64,000 bases of DNA from Membranihabitans marinus (lineage in GTDB: Bacteria > Bacteroidota > Bacteroidia > Chitinophagales > Saprospiraceae): assembly GCF_019802045.1 (NCBI RefSeq), contig NZ_JAHVHU010000002.1, positions 1-64,000 of the forward strand, read 5' to 3'. Numbering within the stretch: position 1 is the first letter of the stretch; every line of letters begins with the position of its first letter. Shown piece after piece: positions 43,790-53,868 of this stretch. The notes beneath the pieces are model-generated. The model saw only the letters and a list, made by a program, of their open reading frames with translations. It was not told the origin of the DNA and did not search any database. The translations under genes were made by a program, and so were the position numbers.

Positions 43790-44771
43790 TTGGGGTACAA
43801 ATTTCCGTCTCGGCTCAGCCGAGACGGGGGCCTAAGAAGGTAGGGGCACTGTGTGATTCAACGATTTCTTAGTTTGATGCCCGGTTCCCTATTCGTTTGT
43901 ATTTACGGTGTTTTTATTATGGTCTTCCAGGTCCTTCCTGTGCAATGTACATACTTGTGTTTTGTTTGATAAAACATTATAAATTCGATTACCTTATAAA
44001 TCCCCATATAATTTGGAGTTCAATCTAATCCGACCCTGACTGGGTCGAAATTGGATTTCTACTCGCATCTAACCTAATCTGACCCTGACTGGGTCAGAAT
44101 CCTTGCAGGTCAAAGATCTCAGAGCGGTATACTAGTAATAGCTAAACTAGAGAAGACCTCAGAGCGGTCTAATTAGGTTAGCCAATTTATATGAATTCCG
44201 ACTGACGACCTCAGAGCGGTCGGGTTTGATTCTGAATCGCATAATTCAGATGATCATAACTTACTAATGGTTTATTTTCGAGGGCGCTCCCAGATTGCTC
44301 CACTCCGTTCCGCACTCACGGATCGCCAACTATAGCCTGCGATTCGTGAGCATGGAGAGAATCGGAGTGATCTGGAAGCGCAATTAATTAATCATATAGA
44401 ATTATGAAACACACCACTAGTGCTGCAATTCAGAACTTGTATGCATTATATGCAGCGCCTCCATCCCCAACAAGTTGGGATACGTGCTTAGCACTCTAAA
44501 TGTAGATTCTAAGCAGACCTGCAGCGCAGGTCGAAGTACGTTAGCAACGGTTATTGTCATAATATCGACCTCAGAGCGATCGTAATGCATGCTTAGACAT
44601 TGCGACTTCTCGGAAGTCGAAGAATACTGCAAAATCCTCTGCTAACATAGTTATGACCTCTCCCAGGTCTATTGAACCAAGCTCAAATAGAGCTTTTATT
44701 TGTGCTAAACAGGTACAATTTGAGGATGGAAGCGCGAGCTAATACCTATACATTATTTATGATTTCCTACA
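43790..44771. repeat. Hairpin field: GACC...GGTC palindromes and a long inverted repeat
   Basis: Almost 1 kb holds no gene. At 44032-44669 at least eight ~15-17-nt hairpins have related arms: GACCC-TGACT-GGGTC (44032, 44081), GACCTC-AGA-GCGGTC (44155, 44207; variant at 44567), GACCTG-CAGCG-CAGGTC (44516), GACTTC-TCG-GAAGTC (44604), GACCT-CTCCC-AGGTC (44655). A longer imperfect inverted repeat spans 44284-44381 with ~43-bp arms and a 12-nt loop. It separates cysH from the export operon, so it may also hold terminators. Confidence 0.75.
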
Positions 44772-45854
44772 CTAGCCCTTCTCTTCACGCATGACATCCA
44801 CGTACATCTTCCGGAGAATGAGGATCATCCCCGCGAACACACTTCCCACGATGGCAAATATCACCATTAGCCGGATCAGGCTTTTCCGGTTGGTGGGGAG
44901 CGGCTGCAGCGGATAGTCGATGATGGTGAATATGGGGCGAATGTTTTCCAGGTTAAACCGGGACATTTCCAGATTTTTCACGACCTCCATGTACATGGTC
45001 CGGGTGATTTCGAGATCAACGGTCAGATCCAGCCGGTTTGTCTGCTGCGATCTGTACGTCATGCCCCGGCTACGATCAATGGCTGAAGCAAGGCTGGCTT
45101 GTTGTTTCTGGAGAACATTTTCCAGAGAATCTTTTCGTTCGGACAGGGTGCTAACGGTTTCTATCCCTTTGGCTGTACTCTGAAGAACATAGAACTGACT
45201 CAGGTTCTCGTACAAGGCATACACCAGGGCGATGGACAGTTCGGGGTGGATGGTTTCGGCCTTCATGGTGATCATTTGTGAGGCGTTGTCCAGCGAAACG
45301 GAATACATCGGTTGTTTATCGTTGTTGATCATCGAATAAATCCGTTTGAGATACTGCCGGTTCGTCAGATCCATGCTGTCCGGTGACTGAAAGGTGAAAT
45401 GGATGGGTTCTTCCACTTCCCAGGTTTTCTGTAAATCATAGACCCGGCTGATGTGATTGATCATCAGATCCCTTTGATTATCGACTTCCACCGTATCCAG
45501 CAGGGCAGAAAATTGTATTTTGCGAGACTGGCTTAATGCGAGAATTTTGGTGTATTGACCGGATTCGCCTTCCTTGCCCCCGGAAAGCCCAAAACTGGCC
45601 AGGGTGGAGGCTAAAATAGAGTTCCCGCCTCGCTGGCTTTCCTGGTTTGCTACGAAGGTGATTTCAGCAATGTGTTCGATCGTGTGTGATTTTACAATCG
45701 CAAATGCAATGCCCATCCCCAGGATGGCAACCCCCAGCATCCAATACCATCCCCGGGCCAGATAGCGGAGGTAGCCTTGTACCGTGCGGATGATGTCCGC
45801 CAGGGTCACTTCGGCGTCCCGGGATGGTGGTGTGTATGGTTTATGTTCCTCCAT
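44772..45854 (-). CDS. Wzz-type chain-length determinant protein
   Basis: A 360-residue inner-membrane protein of the Wzz/GumC (PCP) family. It has one N-terminal membrane segment (about 32-55, WYWMLGVAILGMGIAFAIV), a large periplasmic helical part with a coiled-coil-prone stretch (residues ~240-300), and a second membrane segment near 326-347. There is no kinase domain. It should set glycan chain length together with the Wza-like protein encoded 21 bp upstream. Confidence 0.83.
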   Translation of the reverse strand: MEEHKPYTPPSRDAEVTLADIIRTVQGYLRYLARGWYWMLGVAILGMGIAFAIVKSHTIEHIAEITFVANQESQRGGNSILASTLASFGLSGGKEGESGQYTKILALSQSRKIQFSALLDTVEVDNQRDLMINHISRVYDLQKTWEVEEPIHFTFQSPDSMDLTNRQYLKRIYSMINNDKQPMYSVSLDNASQMITMKAETIHPELSIALVYALYENLSQFYVLQSTAKGIETVSTLSERKDSLENVLQKQQASLASAIDRSRGMTYRSQQTNRLDLTVDLEITRTMYMEVVKNLEMSRFNLENIRPIFTIIDYPLQPLPTNRKSLIRLMVIFAIVGSVFAGMILILRKMYVDVMREEKG

Positions 45855-45875
45855 GTTTTGATATTGAGCGGTGGA

Positions 45876-48800
45876 TTAATCTATTTTGTTGATCAAAACG
45901 ATCGTGGTGGCGAGGCTGGACAGGATGGCTGCAGAACTCATGGCTACGCGGAGGAGTTCATCCCACTTTACCGGTTCTTTGCTTTTTTCCTTTTTTTGTT
46001 CCCGCTTATCTTCGATAATCTCCGGGGGTGTCATCGCCACATAGATCTGACTTCCCCGCCGTACCTTGGGATAACTCTTGATAAACCAGAAAGAGTTGGT
46101 CCCTTTGATCCGCCCGTTCGGATAAACGACCCGAACCGATTTTTTATCTGCATTCCGGTCAAATCCACCGGCGTAGTTTCGGATGTACCACGCGGCAGAT
46201 TTTTTACCACTGTAATTGACATTGATAAAATTTTGCTGAATTAGTGTATCGCGAAGTATTTCCGTGGCTTTGGTTGCCACGGTTCGGATGGACACCAGGT
46301 CATCCTGTCTGGGAATGCTGATGACGTCGCCCTCCCGGAGTACGAGGTTGGTCGGATGCGAACTTTTGTCCAGGGCTTTGCCGAGTGAAATGACCACAAT
46401 GCCGGTGATATTTCCTTGGGTACGCACCAAAGTGGCTCCCTCCGGAAATGCATCGGCACTCAGCCCGCCTGCCCGATGAACCAGATCGGTGAGTTTTTCG
46501 GGACCGCCCATCAGCACATACGGGCCCGGATAGCGCACCCGCCCGTTGATCTGTACGACCTGCTGCAACTGGAAGTCTGGAATGGTTCGTACGACGATGA
46601 CATCAAAGGGTTCGAACCGGAAATCGGCATCGGTGGGATTGATCAGGCTGCCGTCAGCGTTTAACTCGATGGATTTTACAATGGTGTTGGGCTGTCCATT
46701 GGCGGCAAACTGGATGCGATATACATCGACCCGTTTTGGATCGGCATCAAATTGCAATCCACCCCCCATGAGCAAAGCGTCCTCCACGGATAAAGACGGA
46801 TCAAAAATGAAAGATCCCGGGTCGTTCACCGCACCGAGGACCCGAATGTTAAACTGATTGATAAAGGTTTCTTTATTGTAAATCCGGAAGACATCACCCG
46901 GTCTGATCTGGAGGGTGTCCGCACCGGTCATCAACGCATGGATGTCAATGAGCTGATATTCCCGCATTTTTGAATTGGTAGTATCCCGCCGGACCAGCAT
47001 TCCATATTGATTGGCGGAAGGTCTCAGTCCCCCCGCATCGCGTATCAGATCAGGAAAGGTCAGCGAGGGATCGTAGACGTAGGTTCCCGTATCGCGTACC
47101 AGTCCTTCGATTTTCACGGAATATTGTTCTCTGTAATCCTCGGTCTGGTAGACTCTGATCTGGTCTCCGGCATGGAGCGTAATGTTGCTGGCACCGTTCG
47201 GATCGTCCTGCGCGTGCCTGAGATCGACCGGGATGTAAATCCGGTCTTTGCTGTCCCGGGGATTGATCCGGGTGAGCATACCTTTCCCCGTGGCATTGGG
47301 CCTCAATCCACCAGCCAGGGTAATCAGATCATTTAACCGGATGTTGTTTTGGGGGTTGAAGGTTTCGGTCACGGGAACCCGGACTGCACCACTGATCTGT
47401 ACAGTGTTGTTCGGATCGGTGAACCGGCTTTGATCGTAGATGGTGATCCGGTCCCGGGGCTGCAACGCAATATCTTCTTCGTTGCCATTCAGGATCGCTT
47501 GCGGGTTGATGCGAATCATCTTAACCGTATTGTCCAGGTTGGTCCGGATGACAAATGCAAGGTCTCGACGTGCCTGATCCTGCAACCGGGCTTTTTTCAA
47601 AACGTCGGAAATGGTTTTGTTTTCCACGGTGGAATAATTACCGGGGAAAATCACGGATCCCTCGATGGATACATAGGATTTGAGCGGCGAGGGCACGGTA
47701 CCGATGGTGATAATGTCCCCGTTTTCGAGGCCAAATTCACGGTCATTGTCGAGGATCTCCTGCAGATTGACTTCCATGATTTGACGTTCGGATTCCATTT
47801 GCCGGTTGACACGGATCAGGGTAGTATAAGCGTTGCTGCTTAGTCCACCCGCAAACCGGAGCAGGTCTTTGAGGCCTTCTTCCTTTTTCAATTCGTACAT
47901 CATGGGCCGTTTGACGGCGCCCGATATGGTGACTACTTTTTCACTGAACGGTACATAGATCATGTCGTTGTTGTTCAGCGGAAAATCGAACCGGATGGTC
48001 GGATTCGTGAGGAATTCATAGACATCCAGTTCCCGGACTTCGTTGTTGTCTTTCATCAGTTTGATGTTTCGCACAGATCCGTTGGCGGTCGGTCCTTTGC
48101 AGGCGACGAGCGCATTGAAGGCGGTGTTGAGCGCTGAAATGGTGTAGGACCCGGGTTGAGCCACTTCCCCGAAAATATTGATGGTGATCGTCCGGGCGGT
48201 GGTCAGGACTACTGAAAATTGTTCGGGTCGAAAGGTATAGCTGTTCCGGAACCGGTTTTCCAGGAGGGTCCGGGCTTTTTCCAAGGTGATGCCCTTGAGG
48301 AATATTTTTGGCATGCCGGTGGGGGAGATGGATCCATCTTCTGCGATGGTCATTTCAAAGTCAGCCTGAGACGGACCAAAAATGGAGATGCGGACCTTGT
48401 CTCCCGTGCCCAAAACATACTGAGCGGGGGCCTGTGCTTTTTCCGTGGTGCGGTACAGGGAAAGTTCGGAGCCGGCGAAGACATTGTGCCCGTAAATGTT
48501 GGTGATCTCGGTTTTTTTGTTCTGAAGTTCTTCAGACGTGGTTTCCGAGATTGCTTCCTGGACTGATGCACCGGCATCCACTTTTTCCTGAATGTCTTCA
48601 CTTTTTTCTTTCACCACTTCAATGGCTGCTGCCTGTTCTGTCTTGGTGATTTTATCTTCTGCGCCGGTGGTGTCCGCCTGAGCGGCTTTTTCCTTTTCCA
48701 TTTCCTGAACCACTTCCTGGAGTGCGGTTTCCGCTTCCGGAAGTTGTTCAGGTTTCAGATTGTCCAGGTCAAAACCACGGGTTTTCATGCGGTTTTTAAC

Positions 48801-48938
48801 TTCTTCCCAGTCCAGTCCTCTGGATTCCGCTTCCTGGCGGGCCAGTTCTTCGCTTTGTTTGGGAATGTCCTGAGCCTGTAGCTGGAGGGCCGTGCTAAAA
48901 CAAAGGAAAAGAATGAATAGAATATTGGTCAATTTCAT
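45876..48938 (-). CDS. Wza-like polysaccharide export protein with multiple SLBB domains
   Basis: A 1020-residue protein, far longer than E. coli Wza (~380). Signal peptide MKLTNILFILFLCFSTALQL, then an acidic/coiled-coil region rich in Glu and Lys (30-145). The Poly_export domain contains GTGDKVRISIFGPSQADFE. SLBB beta-grasp repeats follow at roughly regular spacing (IFGEVAQPG, ISGAVKRP, IEGSVIFPG, ISGAVRVP, IEGLVRDTG, VLGAVNDPG, INGRVRYPG). A C-terminal hydrophobic segment (AAILSSLATTIVLI) ends it. Likely the outer-membrane/periplasmic export conduit. No lipobox Cys is present. It is in an operon with rfbB (6 bp) and wzz (21 bp). Confidence 0.87.
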   Translation of the reverse strand: MKLTNILFILFLCFSTALQLQAQDIPKQSEELARQEAESRGLDWEEVKNRMKTRGFDLDNLKPEQLPEAETALQEVVQEMEKEKAAQADTTGAEDKITKTEQAAAIEVVKEKSEDIQEKVDAGASVQEAISETTSEELQNKKTEITNIYGHNVFAGSELSLYRTTEKAQAPAQYVLGTGDKVRISIFGPSQADFEMTIAEDGSISPTGMPKIFLKGITLEKARTLLENRFRNSYTFRPEQFSVVLTTARTITINIFGEVAQPGSYTISALNTAFNALVACKGPTANGSVRNIKLMKDNNEVRELDVYEFLTNPTIRFDFPLNNNDMIYVPFSEKVVTISGAVKRPMMYELKKEEGLKDLLRFAGGLSSNAYTTLIRVNRQMESERQIMEVNLQEILDNDREFGLENGDIITIGTVPSPLKSYVSIEGSVIFPGNYSTVENKTISDVLKKARLQDQARRDLAFVIRTNLDNTVKMIRINPQAILNGNEEDIALQPRDRITIYDQSRFTDPNNTVQISGAVRVPVTETFNPQNNIRLNDLITLAGGLRPNATGKGMLTRINPRDSKDRIYIPVDLRHAQDDPNGASNITLHAGDQIRVYQTEDYREQYSVKIEGLVRDTGTYVYDPSLTFPDLIRDAGGLRPSANQYGMLVRRDTTNSKMREYQLIDIHALMTGADTLQIRPGDVFRIYNKETFINQFNIRVLGAVNDPGSFIFDPSLSVEDALLMGGGLQFDADPKRVDVYRIQFAANGQPNTIVKSIELNADGSLINPTDADFRFEPFDVIVVRTIPDFQLQQVVQINGRVRYPGPYVLMGGPEKLTDLVHRAGGLSADAFPEGATLVRTQGNITGIVVISLGKALDKSSHPTNLVLREGDVISIPRQDDLVSIRTVATKATEILRDTLIQQNFINVNYSGKKSAAWYIRNYAGGFDRNADKKSVRVVYPNGRIKGTNSFWFIKSYPKVRRGSQIYVAMTPPEIIEDKREQKKEKSKEPVKWDELLRVAMSSAAILSSLATTIVLINKID

Positions 48939-48944
48939 ATTGGA

Positions 48945-50000
48945 TCAGATTTGATTGTACTGACGATCATAGTATTCCTGGTAGGAGCCATCGGTGATGT
49001 TGTCCAGCCAGTCTTCATTGTCCAGGTACCAGTCGATGGTTTTATCGATGCCTTCTTCAAACTGAAGGGAAGGTTTCCAGCCCAGTTCTTTTTCGATTTT
49101 AGAGGCATCAATGGCATACCTGAAATCATGGCCCGACCGATCTTTTACAAAAGTAATTAATTTTCGTGCACTGCCCGGCGGGCGATTGAGTTTTTCATCC
49201 ATCTGGTCACAGATGACGTGGATGAGGTCGAGATTGGACCACTCATTGTGGCCGCCAATGTTGTAGGTTTCCCCCGAGCGTCCATTCCGAAAAACCGATT
49301 CGATGGCTCCCGCATGGTCTTCGACATAGAGCCAGTCCCGCACATTGTCGCCTGCGCCGTAGACCGGAAGGGGTTTTTCGTGTTTGATGTTGTGGATGAA
49401 AAGCGGAATCAGCTTTTCGGGAAATTGATTGGGGCCGTAATTGTTTGAACAATTTGAGATCACTACGGGCATCCCATAGGTGTGGTACCAGGAACGAACC
49501 AGGTGGTCCGATGCTGCTTTGGACGCGGAATACGGACTCCGCGGGTCATAGGCTGTTTCTTCGGTGAACATTCCTTCGTGATCGAGGGAGCCGTACACCT
49601 CATCGGTGGAGACGTGGAAAAACAAATTTTTGTCCCGGGTCGTATCGTCCGGCCAGTTGGTTCGTGCCGCGTGCAGCAGATTGGCCGTTCCCGTGATATT
49701 ACTCCGGATAAAGATCAACGGGTCGTGGATTGACCGGTCCACATGGGATTCGGCAGCCAGATGAATGACGTGGGTGATGTCCTTTTCTTTGAACAGTTTT
49801 TGCATCGCTTCCAGATCGGCAATGTCGGCCTGGATAAAACTGTAGTTGGGCGCATCTTCTACATCGGTCAGGTTTTCAAGGTTGCCCGCATAGGTGAGCG
49901 CATCCAGGTTGTAAATATGGGCTTCCGGAAATTCCCGGACAAATCGTCGAACGACATGGGAACCGATAAATCCGGCACCGCCGGTAATTAGAATATTCAT
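48945..50000 (-). CDS. rfbB: dTDP-glucose 4,6-dehydratase
   Basis: A 351-residue extended SDR. ILITGGAGFIGSHVVRRF binds NAD. HLAAESHVDRSIHDPLIFI, STDEVYGSLDHEGMFTE and PYSASKAASDHLVRSW (catalytic Tyr/Lys) are the RmlB signature, with NCSNNYGPNQFPEKLIPLF after it. It converts dTDP-glucose to the 4-keto-6-deoxy sugar, the branch point for rhamnose and amino-deoxy sugars. Leads the operon rfbB-wza-wzz; the thymidylyltransferase rfbA is 416 bp upstream. Confidence 0.95.
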   Translation of the reverse strand: MNILITGGAGFIGSHVVRRFVREFPEAHIYNLDALTYAGNLENLTDVEDAPNYSFIQADIADLEAMQKLFKEKDITHVIHLAAESHVDRSIHDPLIFIRSNITGTANLLHAARTNWPDDTTRDKNLFFHVSTDEVYGSLDHEGMFTEETAYDPRSPYSASKAASDHLVRSWYHTYGMPVVISNCSNNYGPNQFPEKLIPLFIHNIKHEKPLPVYGAGDNVRDWLYVEDHAGAIESVFRNGRSGETYNIGGHNEWSNLDLIHVICDQMDEKLNRPPGSARKLITFVKDRSGHDFRYAIDASKIEKELGWKPSLQFEEGIDKTIDWYLDNEDWLDNITDGSYQEYYDRQYNQI

Positions 50001-50416
50001 ATTTTAGATGTTTGGTGTTTGGTGTATTGTGGTAGTTTTCGGGTTTCAGTTTGCAGCTTAGCTTTACCGGGCTTTTTTCAATGTGGGGTGGTGTAGTTCG
50101 CGGTTTGGTTTTTACGGATTGTTTTTGTTTTTGTTTTTGGGTTTCTGTGGGAGCTTAACTTTGTCGGATTCTGTCATCGTGGGTTGGTATGGTTTGAGGT
50201 TTGGTTTTTACGCATTGTTTTTGTTTCGAGTTGGGAAGAGTAGCGGGAGTATCGGAACGGGGGAATACCCAACGAACGGTGTTACCCTCTAAAACCAATT
50301 CAGGTCTTACTGCTCCCCGCGTATCCTCTGCACCAATTGGCGGCGGTCCACGGTTTATAAACTAAGCCGAAAGCCTAAGAACTACAAACCACAAACCACA
50401 AACTACAAACTACAAA
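50001..50416. repeat. Diverged ~90-bp repeats and ACAAACT heptads
   Basis: Two diverged units with GGTTTGGTTTTTACGGATTG-like cores occupy about 50095-50220. Less repetitive DNA follows. From 50377 the units ACAAACC and ACAAACT are repeated in 7-nt register into the rfbA stop codon at 50417. No gene is seen. Confidence 0.65.
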
Positions 50417-51283
50417 CTAGTACCTATCCCCAATCCATTTCAGGTATTTGCCATAGCCACTTTTGAGCAAGGGTTGAGCCAGCGTCATCAGCTGGTCTTT
50501 GTCGATCCATTTCATGCGGTAGGCGATTTCTTCGATGCATCCGATTTTGAGATCCTGCCGGTGTTCGATGACGCGAACAAATTCGGAAGCATTGTGGAGT
50601 GATTCGAAGGTTCCGGTGTCCAGCCAGGCCGTGCCGCGGTTCATGACGGCCACTTTGAGTTTTTCGCGGGACAGGTATTCTTTGTTTACATCCGTGATCT
50701 CGTATTCGCCCCGGGCAGAAGGCTGCAGGTTCTTGGCGATATCGATCACATTGTTGTCGTAAAAATAAAGACCGGGCACAGCATACGAAGATTTGGGGTG
50801 GTCGGGTTTTTCTTCGATGGAAATGACCTTGTGGTCCTCATCAAATTCGACCACTCCATACCGGCGCGGATCTTTGACCGAATAGGCAAATACAAAAGCA
50901 CCGTCCGGATCCGTGCACGACTGGAGCAGATGACTCAGTCCGCTGCCGTGGAAGATATTGTCTCCCAGTACGAGGGCTACTTTGTCGTCACCGATAAACT
51001 CCTCGCCGATCACAAACGCCTGCGCCAGGCCATTGGGGACTTCCTGAACCGCATAGTGAAACGAGCAGCCCAGATCCAAGCCGTCGCCCAATAAATGTCT
51101 GAACTGTGCATTGTCCTCCGGGGTGGTAATGATAAGTATATCACGGATGCCCGCGAGCATAAGTATGGACAGGGGATAATAGATCATGGGTTTGTCATAT
51201 ATCGGCATCAGTTGCTTTGATATGCCTTTTGTGATGGGATACAATCTGGTCCCGGATCCACCCGCTAAAATAATTCCTTTCAT
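50417..51283 (-). CDS. rfbA: Glucose-1-phosphate thymidylyltransferase
   Basis: A 288-residue Rml[21 protein letters not shown] is the nucleotide loop, followed by [34 protein letters not shown] carries the metal-binding Asp, and [18 protein letters not shown] and [12 protein letters not shown] complete the active site. It makes dTDP-glucose for RfbB. RfbC and RfbD are not found in the window, so the end product (rhamnose or an amino-deoxy sugar) is open. Confidence 0.95.
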   Translation of the reverse strand: MKGIILAGGSGTRLYPITKGISKQLMPIYDKPMIYYPLSILMLAGIRDILIITTPEDNAQFRHLLGDGLDLGCSFHYAVQEVPNGLAQAFVIGEEFIGDDKVALVLGDNIFHGSGLSHLLQSCTDPDGAFVFAYSVKDPRRYGVVEFDEDHKVISIEEKPDHPKSSYAVPGLYFYDNNVIDIAKNLQPSARGEYEITDVNKEYLSREKLKVAVMNRGTAWLDTGTFESLHNASEFVRVIEHRQDLKIGCIEEIAYRMKWIDKDQLMTLAQPLLKSGYGKYLKWIGDRY

Positions 51284-51535
51284 GATATGAATTTGTTCAA
51301 GAAATGTTCAAAATAGATTTTGTGCGTTGCTGAACGGGTATGGCTTCGCCTTCCATATGTCGGAGTGACTATGTTGCCCTTGTTACCCATACCGTGGTAT
51401 GTCATCCTGATAATCAGGTCGTTCTTTAAATTTTCAAGCCGGCTATATTCCGGCATTTTTCATGGATGTTTCGCTTTATTGGGGTTCGTATTTAATTAAT
51501 CCTCGCAGTGAGAAACGATTCATTATATAGATTGT

Positions 51536-51543
51536 TATATTTG
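51536..51543 (+). promoter_or_regulatory. Candidate Bacteroidota -7 promoter element
   Basis: TATATTTG matches the Bacteroidota -7 consensus TAnnTTTG, about 115 bp upstream of the SDR gene in the divergent gap with rfbA. No clear TTTG -33 box is seen at the right distance, so this is tentative. Confidence 0.3.
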
Positions 51544-51657
51544 GACCCGTCTTAATATTGTTGACCTTGGAAAACAATGTATCGTTATCGGTATAAAACA
51601 AAAATAGTAAATTGCAGGATAACGAATAGCACAAAACAGAACACAAAGCATAAAGTT

Positions 51658-52425
51658 ATGAATCTGAATATCAAAGGCAAAAAATTTCTTATCCTGGGTG
51701 CGAGCAGTGGTTTCGGCCGCCACGTTGCACAACGGGTACACGATGAAGGAGGATTGCCTGTTTTGGTGGCCCGGTCGGAAGATGCGCTGAAGGATTTTAA
51801 GGAAAAAAATGCTTCATCTTCGGTGGTCTGTGCTGATTTGTTCTCTACGGAAGGGTTGTCCAAAGTATTGGATGTCATCGAAGCAACAGATTTTTACGGG
51901 GTGTTGATCAATGCCGGCGGTCCGCCGGCCGGTTCATTTCCTATGGATGATATGGCGCAATGGGATCAGGGGTATGATGTGGTGTTGCGATGGAAGATCG
52001 AATTGCTTCGGTCGCTGGTACCGCGTTTGGAGTCGAGTGGGTCCGGCCGGATTGTCTTTATCGAAAGTGTCTCTGTGCGACAGCCCATCGATGGTTTGAT
52101 TCTCAGTAATGTGTTTCGCATGGCGGTGGTCGGCCTGATGAAGTCGATGGTGAATGAGATGGATCAAAAAGATGTGTTGATGAATATCCTGGCGCCGGGT
52201 TATCATCGAACGAACCGTTTGGAAAATCTGATCGCTAAGCAAAGTGAAGAGCAGGGGCGGAGTGAAACAGAAATTGCCGATAACATGGCTGCCAATACCC
52301 CGTTGAAAAAGCTGGGTGATCCGGCTAGTTTCGCTGAATTGGCGGTTTGGTTGCTGTCGCCCCAAAATCAATATGTGACTGGCCAGATTATACCGGTCGA
52401 TGGGGGATTGGCGAAAGGAGTTTGA
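51658..52425 (+). CDS. SDR-family oxidoreductase with non-canonical active site
   Basis: The start at 51658 gives 255 residues (MNLNIKGKKFLILGASSGFG); an in-frame ATG at 51577 would add a leader with no homology-like features. GASSGFG is the cofactor loop. The usual YxxxK is missing: the equivalent stretch reads PIDGLILSNVFRMAVVGLMK, with Asn/Arg in place of Tyr/Lys. LAPGYHRTNRL and GQIIPVDGGLAKGV are normal for FabG-like SDRs. This NxxR-type subgroup exists in databases as far as I know, but its reaction is not established. First plus-strand gene after the long minus-strand glycan region. Confidence 0.8.
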   Translation: MNLNIKGKKFLILGASSGFGRHVAQRVHDEGGLPVLVARSEDALKDFKEKNASSSVVCADLFSTEGLSKVLDVIEATDFYGVLINAGGPPAGSFPMDDMAQWDQGYDVVLRWKIELLRSLVPRLESSGSGRIVFIESVSVRQPIDGLILSNVFRMAVVGLMKSMVNEMDQKDVLMNILAPGYHRTNRLENLIAKQSEEQGRSETEIADNMAANTPLKKLGDPASFAELAVWLLSPQNQYVTGQIIPVDGGLAKGV

Positions 52426-52830
52426 TTAATTATAGATTATAGATTATAGATTATAGATTATAGATGGTTGATTGTAGATTGTTGATTGTTGATGGAGTTT
52501 AGAACTTAGTTCTTAGATTGTAGATGGTTGAGACTGGAAACTGGAAACTGGACATCAGGGATTTGCAAGCCTATGAATCCTGAGGACTTGACAAAGTACT
52601 CGGGAGAACGGATTGTAAAGCCCAGTGGATTTAGTCCGAAACTGGAGGCTGGAAACTGGAGGATGGAGTTTAGGACTTAGTTCTTAGATTATAGATTGTT
52701 GATGGTTGATGGTTGATGGAGTTTAGAACTTAGAACTTAGTTCTTAGATTGTAGATTGTGGGTGGTTGATGGTTGATTGTGGATTGTGGATGGATGATAT
52801 TCTAGAATATTCAAAAATACAAGTGCTCTG
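52426..52830. repeat. 7-nt arrays and GACA-loop hairpin repeat in inverted orientation
   Basis: Directly after the plus-strand stop the unit ATTATAG is repeated in 7-nt register (52436-52466), then TTGATTGT-type units. A full GACA-loop hairpin repeat lies at about 52549-52640, here in the opposite orientation to all the copies next to minus-strand genes. More 7-nt arrays (52675-52790) follow up to pyrD. The inversion shows the modules follow the gene's direction of transcription. Confidence 0.85.
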
Positions 52831-53868
52831 ATGTCGATGTATGAATCTATTCTGAAGCCGTATATGTTTCGGCGTGACGCCGAAGAAGCACACACTAAAA
52901 CGATGGCTTTACTGAGACTGGCTGCTTCTGTGCCCGGTGGAAAGGCAATGCTAAAGCGTCGGTTTGTGCTCACCGATGCCCGACTGGAAAAAACCCTGAT
53001 GGGGATTTCGTTTAAAAATCCGGTGGGGCTGGCGGCCGGCTTTGATAAGGACGGGAAATACATTGATTTATTGCCGTTGCTGGGGTTTGGGTTTGCCGAG
53101 ATAGGGACCGTTACCCCGCGTGCGCAGGTGGGTAATCCACGTCCACGGTTGTTTCGGTTGGAAAAGGATGAAGCGTTGATTAACCGGATGGGGTTTAATA
53201 ACGAAGGGGTGATGGCGTTAAAACGCCGCCTGGAACAACGAAAGGATTCCCGTTTTGTATTGGGAGCGAATATTGGAAAAAACAAGGACACCGCCAATGA
53301 TGATGCTTTTAAGGATTATGTGATTTGTTTTAGAGAACTACGGTCACTGGTGAATTTTTTTGTAATTAATGTTTCCTCTCCCAATACGCCCGGTCTTCGA
53401 GAATTGCAGAACAAGGAAAGCTTACGGCGAATTCTGGGCAGTGTTCAGTCGATCAATGAAAGCAGAATTCCGGTTCTGCTTAAAATTGCTCCGGATATGA
53501 ACCTTCATTTGCTGGATGATATCATGGAGGTATTGGGTGAAACTCAAATGGATGGAATTGTTTGTCACAATACGACGATCAGGCGGGCGCCTTTGAAGAC
53601 CAGTGCTGCAGACATAGAACAGCTTGGTGCCGGCGGCTTGAGTGGCCGACCGCTGGATGCCATGTTTCAGAATCTACTTTATGAAGTGGATCAACGATTG
53701 CCCCGGGGGGCCGTACGGATCGGATCCGGCGGGGTCCACGATGCAGAGACGGCGCTGCGAAAATTAAAAACCGGTGCAGATCTCGTCGAGGTGTACACCG
53801 GTCTGATTTATCAGGGACCTGGTTTTGTCCGTCAAATTTTGTCCCGTTTACTTTCGGAGAATACGTAA
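52831..53868 (+). CDS. pyrD: Dihydroorotate dehydrogenase (quinone), class 2
   Basis: A 345-residue class 2 enzyme. The N-terminal helical membrane-association part (1-40) is present. GISFKNPVGLAAGFDKDG binds FMN, NRMGFNNEG and FVLGANIGKNKDTANDD follow, INVSSPNTPGLRELQ carries the catalytic Ser, and RIGSGGVHDAETALRKL and VEVYTGLIYQGP close the flavin site. Peripheral inner-membrane protein passing electrons from dihydroorotate to quinone in pyrimidine synthesis. Confidence 0.95.
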   Translation: MSMYESILKPYMFRRDAEEAHTKTMALLRLAASVPGGKAMLKRRFVLTDARLEKTLMGISFKNPVGLAAGFDKDGKYIDLLPLLGFGFAEIGTVTPRAQVGNPRPRLFRLEKDEALINRMGFNNEGVMALKRRLEQRKDSRFVLGANIGKNKDTANDDAFKDYVICFRELRSLVNFFVINVSSPNTPGLRELQNKESLRRILGSVQSINESRIPVLLKIAPDMNLHLLDDIMEVLGETQMDGIVCHNTTIRRAPLKTSAADIEQLGAGGLSGRPLDAMFQNLLYEVDQRLPRGAVRIGSGGVHDAETALRKLKTGADLVEVYTGLIYQGPGFVRQILSRLLSENT

